Shown: one piece after another, positions 34,167 through 43,377 of the stretch
Numbering within the stretch: the stretch's first letter is position 1
Layout: every line of letters begins with the position of its first letter
Assembly (NCBI GenBank): GCA_903926385.1
Contig: CAIYIS010000062.1
Span: 1 to 63,966, forward strand
DNA length: 63,966 bases
Reading direction: 5' to 3'
Origin: an uncultured Bacteroidota bacterium
Lineage (GTDB): Bacteria > Bacteroidota > Bacteroidia > 2-12-FULL-35-15
Position numbers and translations under genes: made by a program
Notes under the pieces: model-generated
The model's input: only the letters and a program-made list of their open reading frames with translations
Database searches by the model: none
What the model was told of the DNA's origin: nothing

Positions 34167-36323
34167 TTACATTCTCACTCCTATCACACAGATGTCGTCA
34201 ACTTGCTGTTGTTCGCCTTTCCATGTTTCGAAATGATTTTCCATTTCTTTTAGTTGTTGGTCGCTACTCATCGAAGCGATTTGCAACAGAAATTTGTTAA
34301 AGTTTGCTTTCATTAGCTTTTTGCCCCTTTCTCCACCAAACTGGTCGGCATATCCATCGGAGAACAGATACATCATCGAACCCTTTTCAAGTGTCATACT
34401 GTGGGTGGTGAAAGGTTTTGAATTTTCATATAAACCTACAGGTTGTTTGTCGGGTTTTATTTCTACCATTTCAGAAGAATTATTTTTTACTACAATTAAC
34501 GAATTGTTAGCACCAGCCCAAAGCAGTTCTCCTGAAGTAAGGTTAATCGAAGCCAGCGAAATATCCATACCATCGCTTACTTCACCTTCTGAAAGAACTC
34601 GTGCATTTTCGTTTTGTACAAACGTTTCGATAACAAAATTACTAACGGTGTCTAGTATCTTTCCCGGTTCCTGTATTCCCATTTCTTTCACCGCTCTGTT
34701 CAGAGCATTGGCACAAACCACACTCACCATAGCTCCCGGAACTCCATGTCCGGTGCAGTCGGCAGCAGCAATTAGAATAATAGTTTCACCATTTGATTTC
34801 TTAATAGGATATAACCAGTAAAAATCACCTGCCACGATATCCTTTGGACGAAAGAAAATAAATGAATCGGCAATAAACTCCTTAACCAATTTATTATTGG
34901 GTAGAATGGCGTTTTGCAAACGTTTTGCATACTGAATAGAATCTAAAATTTCTTTGTTCTTTTCCTCTACTTTCTGTTTCTGCTTCTGCACAAGGTCTTT
35001 TTGCTTTTCAATAATATTTTTTTGTCTTTGGGTAACTTTATACCTGTTCCAAAGAAAAACCGAAGCAATAAGTACGATGAACAAAATGGAAATAAAAAAG
35101 TAAGTAATCGTTTGTTGACGTTTTTTTTCGGCATCTGCCACCGCAGCTTGTTTATCTTGTTCGGCTTTAGCTTTGGCTTTCAGTTCCGATTCTTTTTGTT
35201 GTACAGCGAAATTTGTTTTTAAATCACTCATTTGTTTAGCATTCTCAATATTATAAATGCTATCAGTAAGAGATTTAAACTGAATTGCAAATGTAAAGGC
35301 ATTCTTATAATCACCTAAATCTTCATAACAGTTTGCTAAAACTCCGTATCCGAGTCTGATATTATCTAAATCATTAATTTTTTTTGCTATTTCAATACCA
35401 ATTGAAGAATATTTTATTGCTTCCTGATAATTTTTCATATTCTCATTCAGGCTGCCAATATTTACGTAACATGCAGCTAAACCTGTATCATCGCCTATTT
35501 CCTCTTTTATCTTGATGGCATTTTTATAATATTGAATAGCTAACGGAAAATCTTTTAGATGTGAATAAATAACAGCAATGTTTGAATAGCAAGAACCGAT
35601 TTCGAGTTTCATTTCCGTTTTTTCGTAGACTTTCAAAGCTTTAAGAATATATTCAAACGCTCTGGGGAAATCTTTCTTGTCAATATAGATTAGGCCGATA
35701 TTATTATAGTTTTTTGCAATTCCAGCCTCATCTTTTAATGTATCGCAAATTGCCAAAGCCTTTTCAAAATATTCAAGGGACTTCGGATAATTATACTGAA
35801 CATAATTAATATTGCCAATGTCAGAATAACAACGGGCAATCAAAGGTTGATTTTTTAATTCTACAAATATTTTCAACGCATCTAACCTGTATTGAAGCGA
35901 ACGAGTATAATTTGCTTGATTATAATAAATAAGTCCAATATTGTAAAGACATTTGCCTGTACCACCTTTGTCACCAGCTGCATCAAAATATTTAATACCC
36001 TTCGAGAAATTATCAATTGCTTTGTCATATTCCTTAGTTTTCATGTAAGTGTTACCAAGTTTTTTAAAACTAGTAGCAATTCCTCTTTTAAAATTCACTT
36101 TGAACGAAAGGTGAAGCGCACGGTTGGAGATGGAAAATACGCTATCAAAATCGGTTTGTCCATCGGCCATTTGCAGTAAAAGATTAACCTTACCTGTATC
36201 TGTTTTGCAGGAAAGGTATTGTTGTTGCAAGTCAATTGGAGAAGTGATTTGAGCAAACAAACTGAAAGTAAATACTAGAATAAATAAAACGGAAACAAAC
36301 AAAGGGCTATTGAAGACTTTCAT
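34167..36323 (-). CDS. TPR sensor with SpoIIE (PP2C-type) phosphatase domain
   Basis: The 718-residue membrane protein has a signal peptide, then about seven TPR repeats (residues 40-370), for example AIDNFSKGIKYFDAAGDKGG and SLEYFEKALAICDTLKDEAG. A membrane segment (YFFISILFIVLIASVFLW, about 408-425) leads to a basic coiled coil (IIEKQKDLVQKQKQKVEEKN). A SpoIIE phosphatase domain (490-718) ends the protein. The motifs GDFYWLYP and AADCTGHGVPGAMVS supply metal-binding aspartates, and LFSDGYADQFGG the C-terminal one. It probably dephosphorylates an anti-sigma-factor antagonist in a partner-switching system; no partner gene is adjacent. Confidence 0.92.
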   Translation of the reverse strand: MKVFNSPLFVSVLFILVFTFSLFAQITSPIDLQQQYLSCKTDTGKVNLLLQMADGQTDFDSVFSISNRALHLSFKVNFKRGIATSFKKLGNTYMKTKEYDKAIDNFSKGIKYFDAAGDKGGTGKCLYNIGLIYYNQANYTRSLQYRLDALKIFVELKNQPLIARCYSDIGNINYVQYNYPKSLEYFEKALAICDTLKDEAGIAKNYNNIGLIYIDKKDFPRAFEYILKALKVYEKTEMKLEIGSCYSNIAVIYSHLKDFPLAIQYYKNAIKIKEEIGDDTGLAACYVNIGSLNENMKNYQEAIKYSSIGIEIAKKINDLDNIRLGYGVLANCYEDLGDYKNAFTFAIQFKSLTDSIYNIENAKQMSDLKTNFAVQQKESELKAKAKAEQDKQAAVADAEKKRQQTITYFFISILFIVLIASVFLWNRYKVTQRQKNIIEKQKDLVQKQKQKVEEKNKEILDSIQYAKRLQNAILPNNKLVKEFIADSFIFFRPKDIVAGDFYWLYPIKKSNGETIILIAAADCTGHGVPGAMVSVVCANALNRAVKEMGIQEPGKILDTVSNFVIETFVQNENARVLSEGEVSDGMDISLASINLTSGELLWAGANNSLIVVKNNSSEMVEIKPDKQPVGLYENSKPFTTHSMTLEKGSMMYLFSDGYADQFGGERGKKLMKANFNKFLLQIASMSSDQQLKEMENHFETWKGEQQQVDDICVIGVRM

Positions 36324-36346
36324 AATCGAAATGTTTTTTTACGAAA

Positions 36347-36354
36347 CAAAGTTA
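36347..36354 (-). promoter_or_regulatory. -7 box TAACTTTG of the TPR/SpoIIE gene
   Basis: TAACTTTG on the minus strand lies 23 bases before the ATG. Confidence 0.5.
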
Positions 36355-36455
36355 TAAAAATATAAAAGCAAAAGTGAATTTGTTTAATTCCAAATTCATC
36401 ATCTAAACATGAGTGATTGACTGATTTTTTCTAAAAGTGAAGAGATAGTTTCGTA

Positions 36456-37037
36456 TTAGAAAAGTAACAGATGTTCGTAAAGTTCTTTAACCGGAAGTCC
36501 CATTACATTGAAGTATGAACCTTCTATTTTTTCGACTGCAATATATCCAATCCATTCCTGTGCTCCGTATGCTCCTGCTTTGTCGTATGGATGAAAGTTG
36601 GAGATATAATATTCTATTTCATAATCGGACAGGTGTTTGAAGTGGACATTGGTGACTGTATAAAAAGAAACGGTTTTGTGCGCTGCCTTCAAACAAACTC
36701 CGGTATATACCTTATGCATTTTTCCTGATAAGGTTTGTAGCATACGAACAGCATCGTTATAATTTTCGGGTTTGTTGAGCACATGATTATCAATCCAGAC
36801 TATAGTGTCGGCAGTGATGACAATGGAATTTGAATTGAGGTCGTGGTCGAATGCATCTGCTTTCTTCTGACATAAATATAGTGGAATTTGTTCGGCTTGT
36901 AAACTAAGTGGAAAACTTTCGTCTACATCTTTGGTCACCACCTGAAAATCCAAACCGAGGTCTTTAAGTAAAAATTGCCTGCGAGGAGACTTAGATGCAA
37001 GAATAAACTGATACTTTTTGAGGTCTTCGAATTGCAC
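36456..37037 (-). CDS. maf: Maf-like nucleotide pyrophosphatase
   Basis: Maf proteins hydrolyse non-canonical or specific nucleoside triphosphates such as dTTP, UTP or modified pyrimidines. The 193-residue length is typical. The N-terminal ILASKSPRRQFLLKDLGLDF and the VITADTIVWIDNHVLNKPEN segment carry the phosphate-binding and catalytic Asp residues, and GAYGAQEWIGYIAVEKIEGSYFNVMGLPV is the family C-terminal signature. It ends a tightly packed run with the UbiA gene (8-base gap). Confidence 0.95.
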   Translation of the reverse strand: MQFEDLKKYQFILASKSPRRQFLLKDLGLDFQVVTKDVDESFPLSLQAEQIPLYLCQKKADAFDHDLNSNSIVITADTIVWIDNHVLNKPENYNDAVRMLQTLSGKMHKVYTGVCLKAAHKTVSFYTVTNVHFKHLSDYEIEYYISNFHPYDKAGAYGAQEWIGYIAVEKIEGSYFNVMGLPVKELYEHLLLF

Positions 37038-37045
37038 GGAAGTAA

Positions 37046-37996
37046 TTATTGAAATAAAAAATAGTTAAAGACAATTAAGTAACATACTCCAGTGAGCATT
37101 ATAAATTTTGCGGTATTACCTGCAAAATGAAACTGATCTTTGGTTTGGGCTTTTATAATTTTGAAAATGAGAAAAGCAAAAGGAAGCTGAATGGCAATGG
37201 TAAAATAAATCAAGCCAACCCAATCTTTGAGTTGATACTGAAGCAACTGCAAATAACCCAGACAGCACATTGTAGCGAATGCAATAATAATAGCAACAGC
37301 TTTCGAAGGTTTTATTCCAATTACAATTGGCATAGTATTGCACCCAAATTCCTGGTCGCCTTCTTTATCCTCAATATCTTTTAGAATTTCGCGAAGCAGA
37401 GTAATAATAAAAGCGAAAAAAGAAATGCCCAGTACCCATTTCCAGATAATTAGAAAACTCAAATTTTCTTCAACCGGAAGGTAAGTATGATAAACAGGTA
37501 AAAGCTCAAATATGCCAACCACGAGTGGCACAATAGCGGTGAATGCAGCTATAACAATATTCCCAACAATAAACTGACGTTTGAATGTTGTGGAATAAAA
37601 CCATAAACCAGAAGCACAAATAAAATGAATGAGAGCTAGTTTCCAGTGTCCGATAGACCATGAAACATAGAGTGCAATAGCCATTGCAAAAATGCTGATA
37701 ACTGTATGAGCCATCATTGCCACTCGTCTTTTAACGCCTTTGTCTATCACAAGACGGTCGGGTTTGTTTACTTTATCAATTTTAATGTCGAAATAATCAT
37801 TTATTATATAGCCTCCGGCAGCAATCATGACAGTGGAAAGAACAAGCAAAAAGAAATTAAAATTGCTTAACTGTAAAGTATAAAAAGTGCTTTGAGCTTT
37901 AAGCAGCGGTGCAACAAGGCACCATCGAACTAAGCATTGGGTGAAAGCAATGATGAGGAGATTAGGAAGACGAATTAGTTTTAAAAAAGAAATCAT
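37046..37996 (-). CDS. UbiA-family prenyltransferase
   Basis: A 316-residue integral membrane prenyltransferase with about eight to nine hydrophobic segments. The first Asp-rich motif is NDYFDIKIDKVNKPDR (residues 67-82) and the second is KDIEDKEGDQEFGCNTMPI near 208-226. The second motif with EGD resembles geranylgeranylglycerol-phosphate geranylgeranyltransferase-like members, which are widespread in Bacteroidota without a settled role. It is not next to menaquinone or heme O genes, although ccm genes lie just upstream. Substrate is undetermined. Confidence 0.88.
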   Translation of the reverse strand: MISFLKLIRLPNLLIIAFTQCLVRWCLVAPLLKAQSTFYTLQLSNFNFFLLVLSTVMIAAGGYIINDYFDIKIDKVNKPDRLVIDKGVKRRVAMMAHTVISIFAMAIALYVSWSIGHWKLALIHFICASGLWFYSTTFKRQFIVGNIVIAAFTAIVPLVVGIFELLPVYHTYLPVEENLSFLIIWKWVLGISFFAFIITLLREILKDIEDKEGDQEFGCNTMPIVIGIKPSKAVAIIIAFATMCCLGYLQLLQYQLKDWVGLIYFTIAIQLPFAFLIFKIIKAQTKDQFHFAGNTAKFIMLTGVCYLIVFNYFLFQ

Positions 37997-38023
37997 AATT
38001 GTTTATTCATTGCGGGAGCGAAA

Positions 38024-38815
38024 TTACTTATTATTAGTGATAGTTGAGTGAATTATACTTTGACTTAACAATTTGTAAATCTCCTGATAATCTTTGTGTC
38101 CCTCGAGTAGTTTTATATGAGCAAGCATAGTATCGTGATCACCACGGGTAGCTGGCCCTGTTTGCATTTTTTCGGGTATATTTTCGTTTACTTTGCGAGC
38201 TGTTTCAGTAATTAAAGGTCGCAAAATATCAAGTGAACTATTGTTTTCAGATAATAACGCATGAGCAATAGAATACATGTGATTGGTGAAATTATTGACA
38301 AATACGGCTGCAAGGTGAATCGTTTTTCGCTTATTAGAATCTATCTCATATAGGTTATTGCTCAATGGGCGGGCAAAATGCTTTAACATAGTTAATGCAG
38401 TAACTGAGTTGGCTTCAAGACAAAGCGGAATATTTTTGAAGTCAACATTTATATCTCGTGTAAATGTTTGAACAGGATAAAGCACACCTATTCTGCTGGA
38501 TGCCGGGCGCAATACTTTCATATCAACAGTTCCGGAAGTATGCACAACCATTTTATTACCCAGTGAAAGATCTCTGGCAACTTTAGCAATAGAAGCATCA
38601 TTGGTTGCAATTATGTATATATCGGCATCCTGTTCTATGTCCTTAACAGAACCATAGGATGTATAGGGTAGTTTTTGAGCTATTAGTTTTGCAGATGTTT
38701 CGTTTTGTGAGCAAATCTGCACCAAATCATGTTTCGAACGATTGAGTGCTTTTGCCAATTGGGTACCTAAATTGCCAGCTCCAATAAGTACAACTTTCTT
38801 TTTTGGCTCAACCAT
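38024..38815 (-). CDS. Rossmann-fold DUF2520 oxidoreductase
   Basis: The 263-residue protein starts with a Rossmann nucleotide-binding motif KKVVLIGAGNLGTQLAKALN (residues 5-24) and carries the DUF2520 C-terminal domain (LAAVFVNNFTNHMYSIAHALL). It resembles F420-dependent or pyrroline-5-carboxylate reductase-like enzymes and ketopantoate-type folds, but its substrate is unknown. It begins two bases after the ccmF stop, and is followed by the UbiA gene after 27 bases, so it is probably part of the ccm transcript. Confidence 0.88.
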   Translation of the reverse strand: MVEPKKKVVLIGAGNLGTQLAKALNRSKHDLVQICSQNETSAKLIAQKLPYTSYGSVKDIEQDADIYIIATNDASIAKVARDLSLGNKMVVHTSGTVDMKVLRPASSRIGVLYPVQTFTRDINVDFKNIPLCLEANSVTALTMLKHFARPLSNNLYEIDSNKRKTIHLAAVFVNNFTNHMYSIAHALLSENNSSLDILRPLITETARKVNENIPEKMQTGPATRGDHDTMLAHIKLLEGHKDYQEIYKLLSQSIIHSTITNNK

Positions 38816-38817
38816 AT

Positions 38818-41229
38818 CTATTTTCTTATCCGTTCAACAATAGCCAGAAAAGTTCCCAATGCCATAATAATGGCACCAATCCAGAGGATATTAATGTACG
38901 GGAATATCATGGCTTGCATTACAATAAAATCTTTTGTATTCGACTTCTTTTCTTGCAAAGATATTTCAATTTCTCCATTTGATGGATTAATTTTTCGAAA
39001 AGTAAAGAGCAAACCGAGTGGTTCGAGTTCAAAAGGAATAGGCAAAACCATATTAGAATGAATAACGTAAATAGGAGTGGCGTCATATTTCTTGCTTACA
39101 GCTATGGCTCGTAAATGAGCAACTATAGCAATGTCATTTTCTTCAATTTTGTTTTTTTGTCTATCTACATTGGTAGAAATGGAATCGAAAATAATGATGG
39201 CGTTTGAAGAGAAAATAGTATCCCCTCTTTTCAACGACTTAATTTTTTCAACATCATATTCGTCTTTGTTTTCATTTTTCTCTTCTTTAATTTTCTCAAG
39301 GTCGGCATACGTAACATGAGTGTAAACATCAAACGTAGGAAAGTGGCGTGTGTCGGGTTCGGCTACATTACCCATACGCGGATTAGTTTGTACTAAAGGT
39401 GACAGAGTAAATTCCTTTTTAAGATTTCCGGAAGCATCTCTCAAAAAATAATCAACATCAAATTTGATATTGATCCCTTCAGCACGTTTGCCGGTATACG
39501 TCACCATATATTTCCCCATTGGCAACGTGTCGCCTTTTGTGAGCAGAATATTATCATCATCCGAAAATTTTTCGCCTAATGCAGATACACTTTTTGTGGA
39601 AGTATTGCGAGAGATAACATCCTTCTTGGAAGTAGAAAGCAACACACCAAGCATGACAAGAGCAAAACCGACATGGGCCACAGAGGCTCCAGCTTTTTTT
39701 ATTTTGCCTTTTAATACCATCACCATATAGTTGGCATTAGATATGGCTGCAAAAATGGAAGAGAACAATAAAATAGAATAATACTGTTTATCAAAATTCA
39801 ACATGTAAATTACCCAAATGGTAAGTGCGAAAGATAGAATAAAGGAGATGGCTATCTTTTTTAGGAATTCAACTAAACCAGTATGTTTATACTTTAAGTA
39901 TTGTCCAACTGCTATCAGAAGTGTTGTTATAAATGCAAAAGGCAATTGCCAGTTGTTATAGAATGCTATTACATCTTTGGCAGGGGCTTTATGCAAATCA
40001 AAGAGTTTGTTCCAAACTGGCATTGATGTGTAAAACATAATTTGAAAAGAAGAAACCAGTAAAACTACTGCACCAACAAACATCCAGAATTCCCTGCTCC
40101 AGATGCCTTCTTCTTGCGATTGACGAGGAAAATATTTCCAGTTTTTGATAATTAAATAAACACCCAATATAAGGAAAAAGAACAAATAAATAAGTAATTG
40201 TCCCGACATACCCAAATCAGTAAAAGCGTGTACGGATGATTCTCCTAAAATGCCACTTCGAGTTAGGAATGTAGAATAAAGAATGAGAACAAAAGTAAGC
40301 ACAGCAAGAAAGAATGCAGCCAATAACGATTGTCCGTTGTTTTTATTAATAATCATTAAGTGTGCAGTTCCTACTAAGGTTAGCCATGGCACAAGAGATG
40401 CATTTTCTACCGGATCCCATGCCCAGAAACCTCCAAAACTTAACGCTTCATAGGCCCATGCACCACCCATCAATATTCCAATACCCAAAATAGCAACACC
40501 CAGAAAGGCCCAAGGTAAAGCTGGTTTAATCCATTCGTTGTATTGCTTTTTCCACAATCCGGCAATGGCGTATGCAAAAGGCACAACAGTCAATGCAAAC
40601 CCTAAGAAAAGAGTGGGAGGATGAATGGTCATCCAGTAATTCTGAAGTAAAGGATTTAGTCCTCGGCCATCTAATTTGTCAAGATAATGCGGGTTTTGAA
40701 ATAAAGGAATATTTGCAAAGTCAGGTTGGTTGCGCAACAAAACGGTAAAAGGGTTGCTACCTATACGGTGTTCGAATACAAAAATACCAAGAAGCATAGA
40801 AGCAAGAAATGCCTGAACCAGCGAAATGGTAGCCATAACAGGTGCTTCAAATGTTTTGGCAGTTCTTTGCAATATTAATCCAATAACAACATGCCAGAAG
40901 GTCCACAATAAAAAACTGCCTTCTTGTCCTTCCCAGAAACAAGACAGAATGTATCGCATAGGCATATCTTTACTGCTGTGATGCCATACATATTCGTATT
41001 CGAAATAATGGGAATACAACATCACAAATAAAGTTCCTACAATTCCGGCAACAGAAAGACCATGTATACGAAAAGAAATTCGTGCTATTCGTTTCCATGA
41101 TGCCGCCTCTTCGTTGTCTCGGGAAGCTAAAAAGTAACTGATACTTGCTACAAGTGCAAATACAAAGGAAAGGATAACAAATAAATTACCTGCTTTACCT
41201 ATTCCTAAATGTTCATTGATATAGTTCAT
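38818..41229 (-). CDS. ccmF: Cytochrome c-type biogenesis protein CcmF
   Basis: CcmF is the membrane heme-handling subunit that attaches heme to apocytochrome c. The 803-residue protein has about fourteen membrane segments. The WWD-type domain appears as YEALSFGGFWAWDPVENASLVPWLTLVGTAHLM near residue 270, preceded by MTIHPPTLFLGF and with conserved His residues in HRIGSNPF and the HPPT motif. A large periplasmic domain spans about 560-765. It is the last ccm gene in the order B-C-D-E-F and is followed directly by the DUF2520 gene. Confidence 0.95.
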   Translation of the reverse strand: MNYINEHLGIGKAGNLFVILSFVFALVASISYFLASRDNEEAASWKRIARISFRIHGLSVAGIVGTLFVMLYSHYFEYEYVWHHSSKDMPMRYILSCFWEGQEGSFLLWTFWHVVIGLILQRTAKTFEAPVMATISLVQAFLASMLLGIFVFEHRIGSNPFTVLLRNQPDFANIPLFQNPHYLDKLDGRGLNPLLQNYWMTIHPPTLFLGFALTVVPFAYAIAGLWKKQYNEWIKPALPWAFLGVAILGIGILMGGAWAYEALSFGGFWAWDPVENASLVPWLTLVGTAHLMIINKNNGQSLLAAFFLAVLTFVLILYSTFLTRSGILGESSVHAFTDLGMSGQLLIYLFFFLILGVYLIIKNWKYFPRQSQEEGIWSREFWMFVGAVVLLVSSFQIMFYTSMPVWNKLFDLHKAPAKDVIAFYNNWQLPFAFITTLLIAVGQYLKYKHTGLVEFLKKIAISFILSFALTIWVIYMLNFDKQYYSILLFSSIFAAISNANYMVMVLKGKIKKAGASVAHVGFALVMLGVLLSTSKKDVISRNTSTKSVSALGEKFSDDDNILLTKGDTLPMGKYMVTYTGKRAEGINIKFDVDYFLRDASGNLKKEFTLSPLVQTNPRMGNVAEPDTRHFPTFDVYTHVTYADLEKIKEEKNENKDEYDVEKIKSLKRGDTIFSSNAIIIFDSISTNVDRQKNKIEENDIAIVAHLRAIAVSKKYDATPIYVIHSNMVLPIPFELEPLGLLFTFRKINPSNGEIEISLQEKKSNTKDFIVMQAMIFPYINILWIGAIIMALGTFLAIVERIRK

Positions 41230-41307
41230 TTTTATTTTTGTAGCATGAGTGAAATGAAGAAAAGAGAGTTATGAAATTTAGAATTCTCCGCCTTTATCAA
41301 TCACTAA

Positions 41308-41703
41308 TTATTTACTTGCCTGAGGTTTTCCGTCATTGTATTTAGAAGGACATTTCATCAAAATATCTGACGCTTGAAATTCTTTTTCGGGCATCTTCAT
41401 TTTTCCGATTAATACAATTTGTTCTGAATGTTCAAAATCCTGAGGTTTGTTTTTATGCAAAACTACTTTGCATTCTACCCCGTTGTTATCGGTCATGTAG
41501 AAGGAAAATAAATTCGCATCAACTTCAGGATTGTACACCATTTCTTTGTCTTTGTCTCGTTTCCCTACAACATGAAATTCGTTTCCGGGTTCTTTTGCTG
41601 CTTCTCCGAAATCAGCGTAGGTGCTGGTATTATTAAGTGTTGTAAATATTGCGCCTATAGCAACAGCAATAATGATGATAATGATAATATGTACTTTTTT
41701 CAT
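41308..41703 (-). CDS. ccmE: Heme chaperone CcmE, CxxxY type
   Basis: CcmE carries heme covalently from CcmABCD to CcmF in the periplasm. The 131-residue protein has an N-terminal membrane anchor (VHIIIIIIIAVAIGAIF) and an OB-fold domain with FHVVGKRDKDK and VLIGKMKMPEKEFQASDILMKCPSKY. The heme-binding site is CPSKY (residues 118-122), that is CxxxY, instead of the classical HxxxY. This variant is known from archaea and Desulfovibrio. It lies between ccmD and ccmF. Confidence 0.94.
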   Translation of the reverse strand: MKKVHIIIIIIIAVAIGAIFTTLNNTSTYADFGEAAKEPGNEFHVVGKRDKDKEMVYNPEVDANLFSFYMTDNNGVECKVVLHKNKPQDFEHSEQIVLIGKMKMPEKEFQASDILMKCPSKYNDGKPQASK

Positions 41704-41724
41704 TTGGTTGGTTGGTAATATTGG

Positions 41725-41955
41725 TTATTTATTATTGAGTTCTTTTTCCATTTTTATAATCTTTCTATCTAACAGAATGAGATAAGTAAGAATACCTGCA
41801 AAAATGACACCTAACACAACCACCACTACATATATCTTTCCCGACTGATAAAGTCCGCTGGCCATTTCAGGCGATTGAGTGTCCTGAGCAAATGCACTGG
41901 CTGAGCTAAATAGCACAACAAGTAATAGAAGTGTTTTTTTTATTTTGTTAATCAT
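41725..41955 (-). CDS. ccmD: Small membrane protein CcmD
   Basis: A 76-residue protein with a signal-like N-terminus (KKTLLLLVVLFSSASAFAQD), a membrane helix (KIYVVVVVLGVIFAGILTYLILL) and a charged coiled C-terminal tail. CcmD in other bacteria stabilises CcmABC and releases holo-CcmE. Its ORF overlaps the end of ccmC by eight bases, which supports translational coupling. Length is at the upper end for CcmD. Confidence 0.85.
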   Translation of the reverse strand: MINKIKKTLLLLVVLFSSASAFAQDTQSPEMASGLYQSGKIYVVVVVLGVIFAGILTYLILLDRKIIKMEKELNNK

Positions 41956-42613
41956 TGTATAATAGTTTTCGTTTTATTTTTTCTAATCGAACTTTCAAAG
42001 TAAAAATCCAAACCATAAGCAGAATCCATCCGATTACTGCAGGATAAAACACCATGCGCATGTTGCTGTCTAAATCGTATTTATTAAATCCGGGATTCCC
42101 ACCGTTGCCGGGATGAAGCGAGTCGTTCATTCGAGGCAAAATCATCAGAAAAACAATAAGCATCACAAACGCAAAGATATTGTAAACAGCCGCAATTCTT
42201 GCTCGTTTTTGTTCTTCGTCAATAGATCCCCGCAAAACAAAATATGCAAGATAAATAAGTAGAGTAATGGCCGCTCCGTTTAGTTTTGTATCGCTTACCC
42301 ACCATGCACCCCAGGTGAATTTAGCCCAGATGGAACCGGTAATGATTCCGAGTAATCCGGCAAGCATACCTGTTTGAGCAGCCTGTGTGGCCAATATATC
42401 ATTTTCAATGGTGGATTTATTGAGATATTTTACACTGTACCAAACCGAGACAAACAAAATTGTCATCATCGCAAACCACATGGGCACGTGAAAATATAAA
42501 TTACGAATGGTTTCGTGAAGAATGGGCTGAGCGGGTACTTTAATAAGAAATCCTGCAATGATTGTGTAAAATATAAATAGCACTGCTATAACCTTCCACC
42601 AGTTTTTTTTCAT
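41948..42613 (-). CDS. ccmC: Heme transporter/handling protein CcmC
   Basis: The 221-residue six-helix membrane protein loads heme onto CcmE. It shows the tryptophan-rich WWD-like motif SIWAKFTWGAWWVSDTKL near residues 100-117, plus the His-containing segments HETIRNLYFHVPMWF and RMNDSLHPGNGG. It overlaps ccmD and follows ccmB after 51 bases. Confidence 0.93.
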   Translation of the reverse strand: MKKNWWKVIAVLFIFYTIIAGFLIKVPAQPILHETIRNLYFHVPMWFAMMTILFVSVWYSVKYLNKSTIENDILATQAAQTGMLAGLLGIITGSIWAKFTWGAWWVSDTKLNGAAITLLIYLAYFVLRGSIDEEQKRARIAAVYNIFAFVMLIVFLMILPRMNDSLHPGNGGNPGFNKYDLDSNMRMVFYPAVIGWILLMVWIFTLKVRLEKIKRKLLYND

Positions 42614-42664
42614 TTTTTATTTATGTACCCAGCAAATAAGCGGTATTCAATGTGATTGGTTAAT

Positions 42665-43321
42665 TTATTCGCGCCAAAGGTAGCGAAATAATACAAATGA
42701 TAAAGCGATTATAATAACATTAATGAACACCAGCACCATCAGGAAATTCATGTCCCAATGCTCCAAACCATCAATGGCATTTTTCGAAAGTTTGATTAAC
42801 ACCATCAACAATGGAATCATGATTGGAAAACTCAGAATAGCCATTAATGTAAAGTTATTGTTCGATTTAGAAGCTATAGCCGAAACCATTGTTAATAATG
42901 AAGAAAAACCGAAACTGCCCAGCAAAAGAGTGATGCAAAACAAAACATAATCCTGAATCAAATTTCCTATGAACACACTATAAACTAATAAACACAAGCC
43001 CGACAGAAAGGTTAGCAAAATACAATTGTAAATTATTTTTGATAGAATAACTGCTTGCGGACTTGTAAGCGTGTAGAGATACAACAACCTGCCTTTTGTT
43101 TCGCTGATAAAGCTTTTGGCAATAGCATTGATGGATGCAAAAAGAAGAATAATCCAGAATAAAGCATTCCACACAGAAGGAGTAACAATACTTTTAAAGG
43201 ACAGATAACTTACAAAAATGGTAGAAACCACATACAGCAGAATGCCTCCCAAGGCATACTTGTTGCGCATTTCCAGCTTTATTTCTTTTGCAATAAGATA
43301 TTTAATTTGCGTAAACAGCAC
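42665..43321 (-). CDS. ccmB: Heme exporter membrane subunit CcmB
   Basis: This 218-residue protein has about six hydrophobic helices and the family start IKYLIAKEIKLEMRNKYALGGILLYVVSTIFVSYLSF. CcmB is the permease partner of the ATPase CcmA. The ccmA gene is not next to it here; the upstream neighbour is the beta-CASP gene. It leads the ccmBCDEF run. Confidence 0.9.
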   Translation of the reverse strand: MLFTQIKYLIAKEIKLEMRNKYALGGILLYVVSTIFVSYLSFKSIVTPSVWNALFWIILLFASINAIAKSFISETKGRLLYLYTLTSPQAVILSKIIYNCILLTFLSGLCLLVYSVFIGNLIQDYVLFCITLLLGSFGFSSLLTMVSAIASKSNNNFTLMAILSFPIMIPLLMVLIKLSKNAIDGLEHWDMNFLMVLVFINVIIIALSFVLFRYLWRE

Positions 43322-43377
43322 TTTTGTATTGGTTAGATGTATTCAGTTATTGTTATGGTTTAAATTTATAACCAAGG

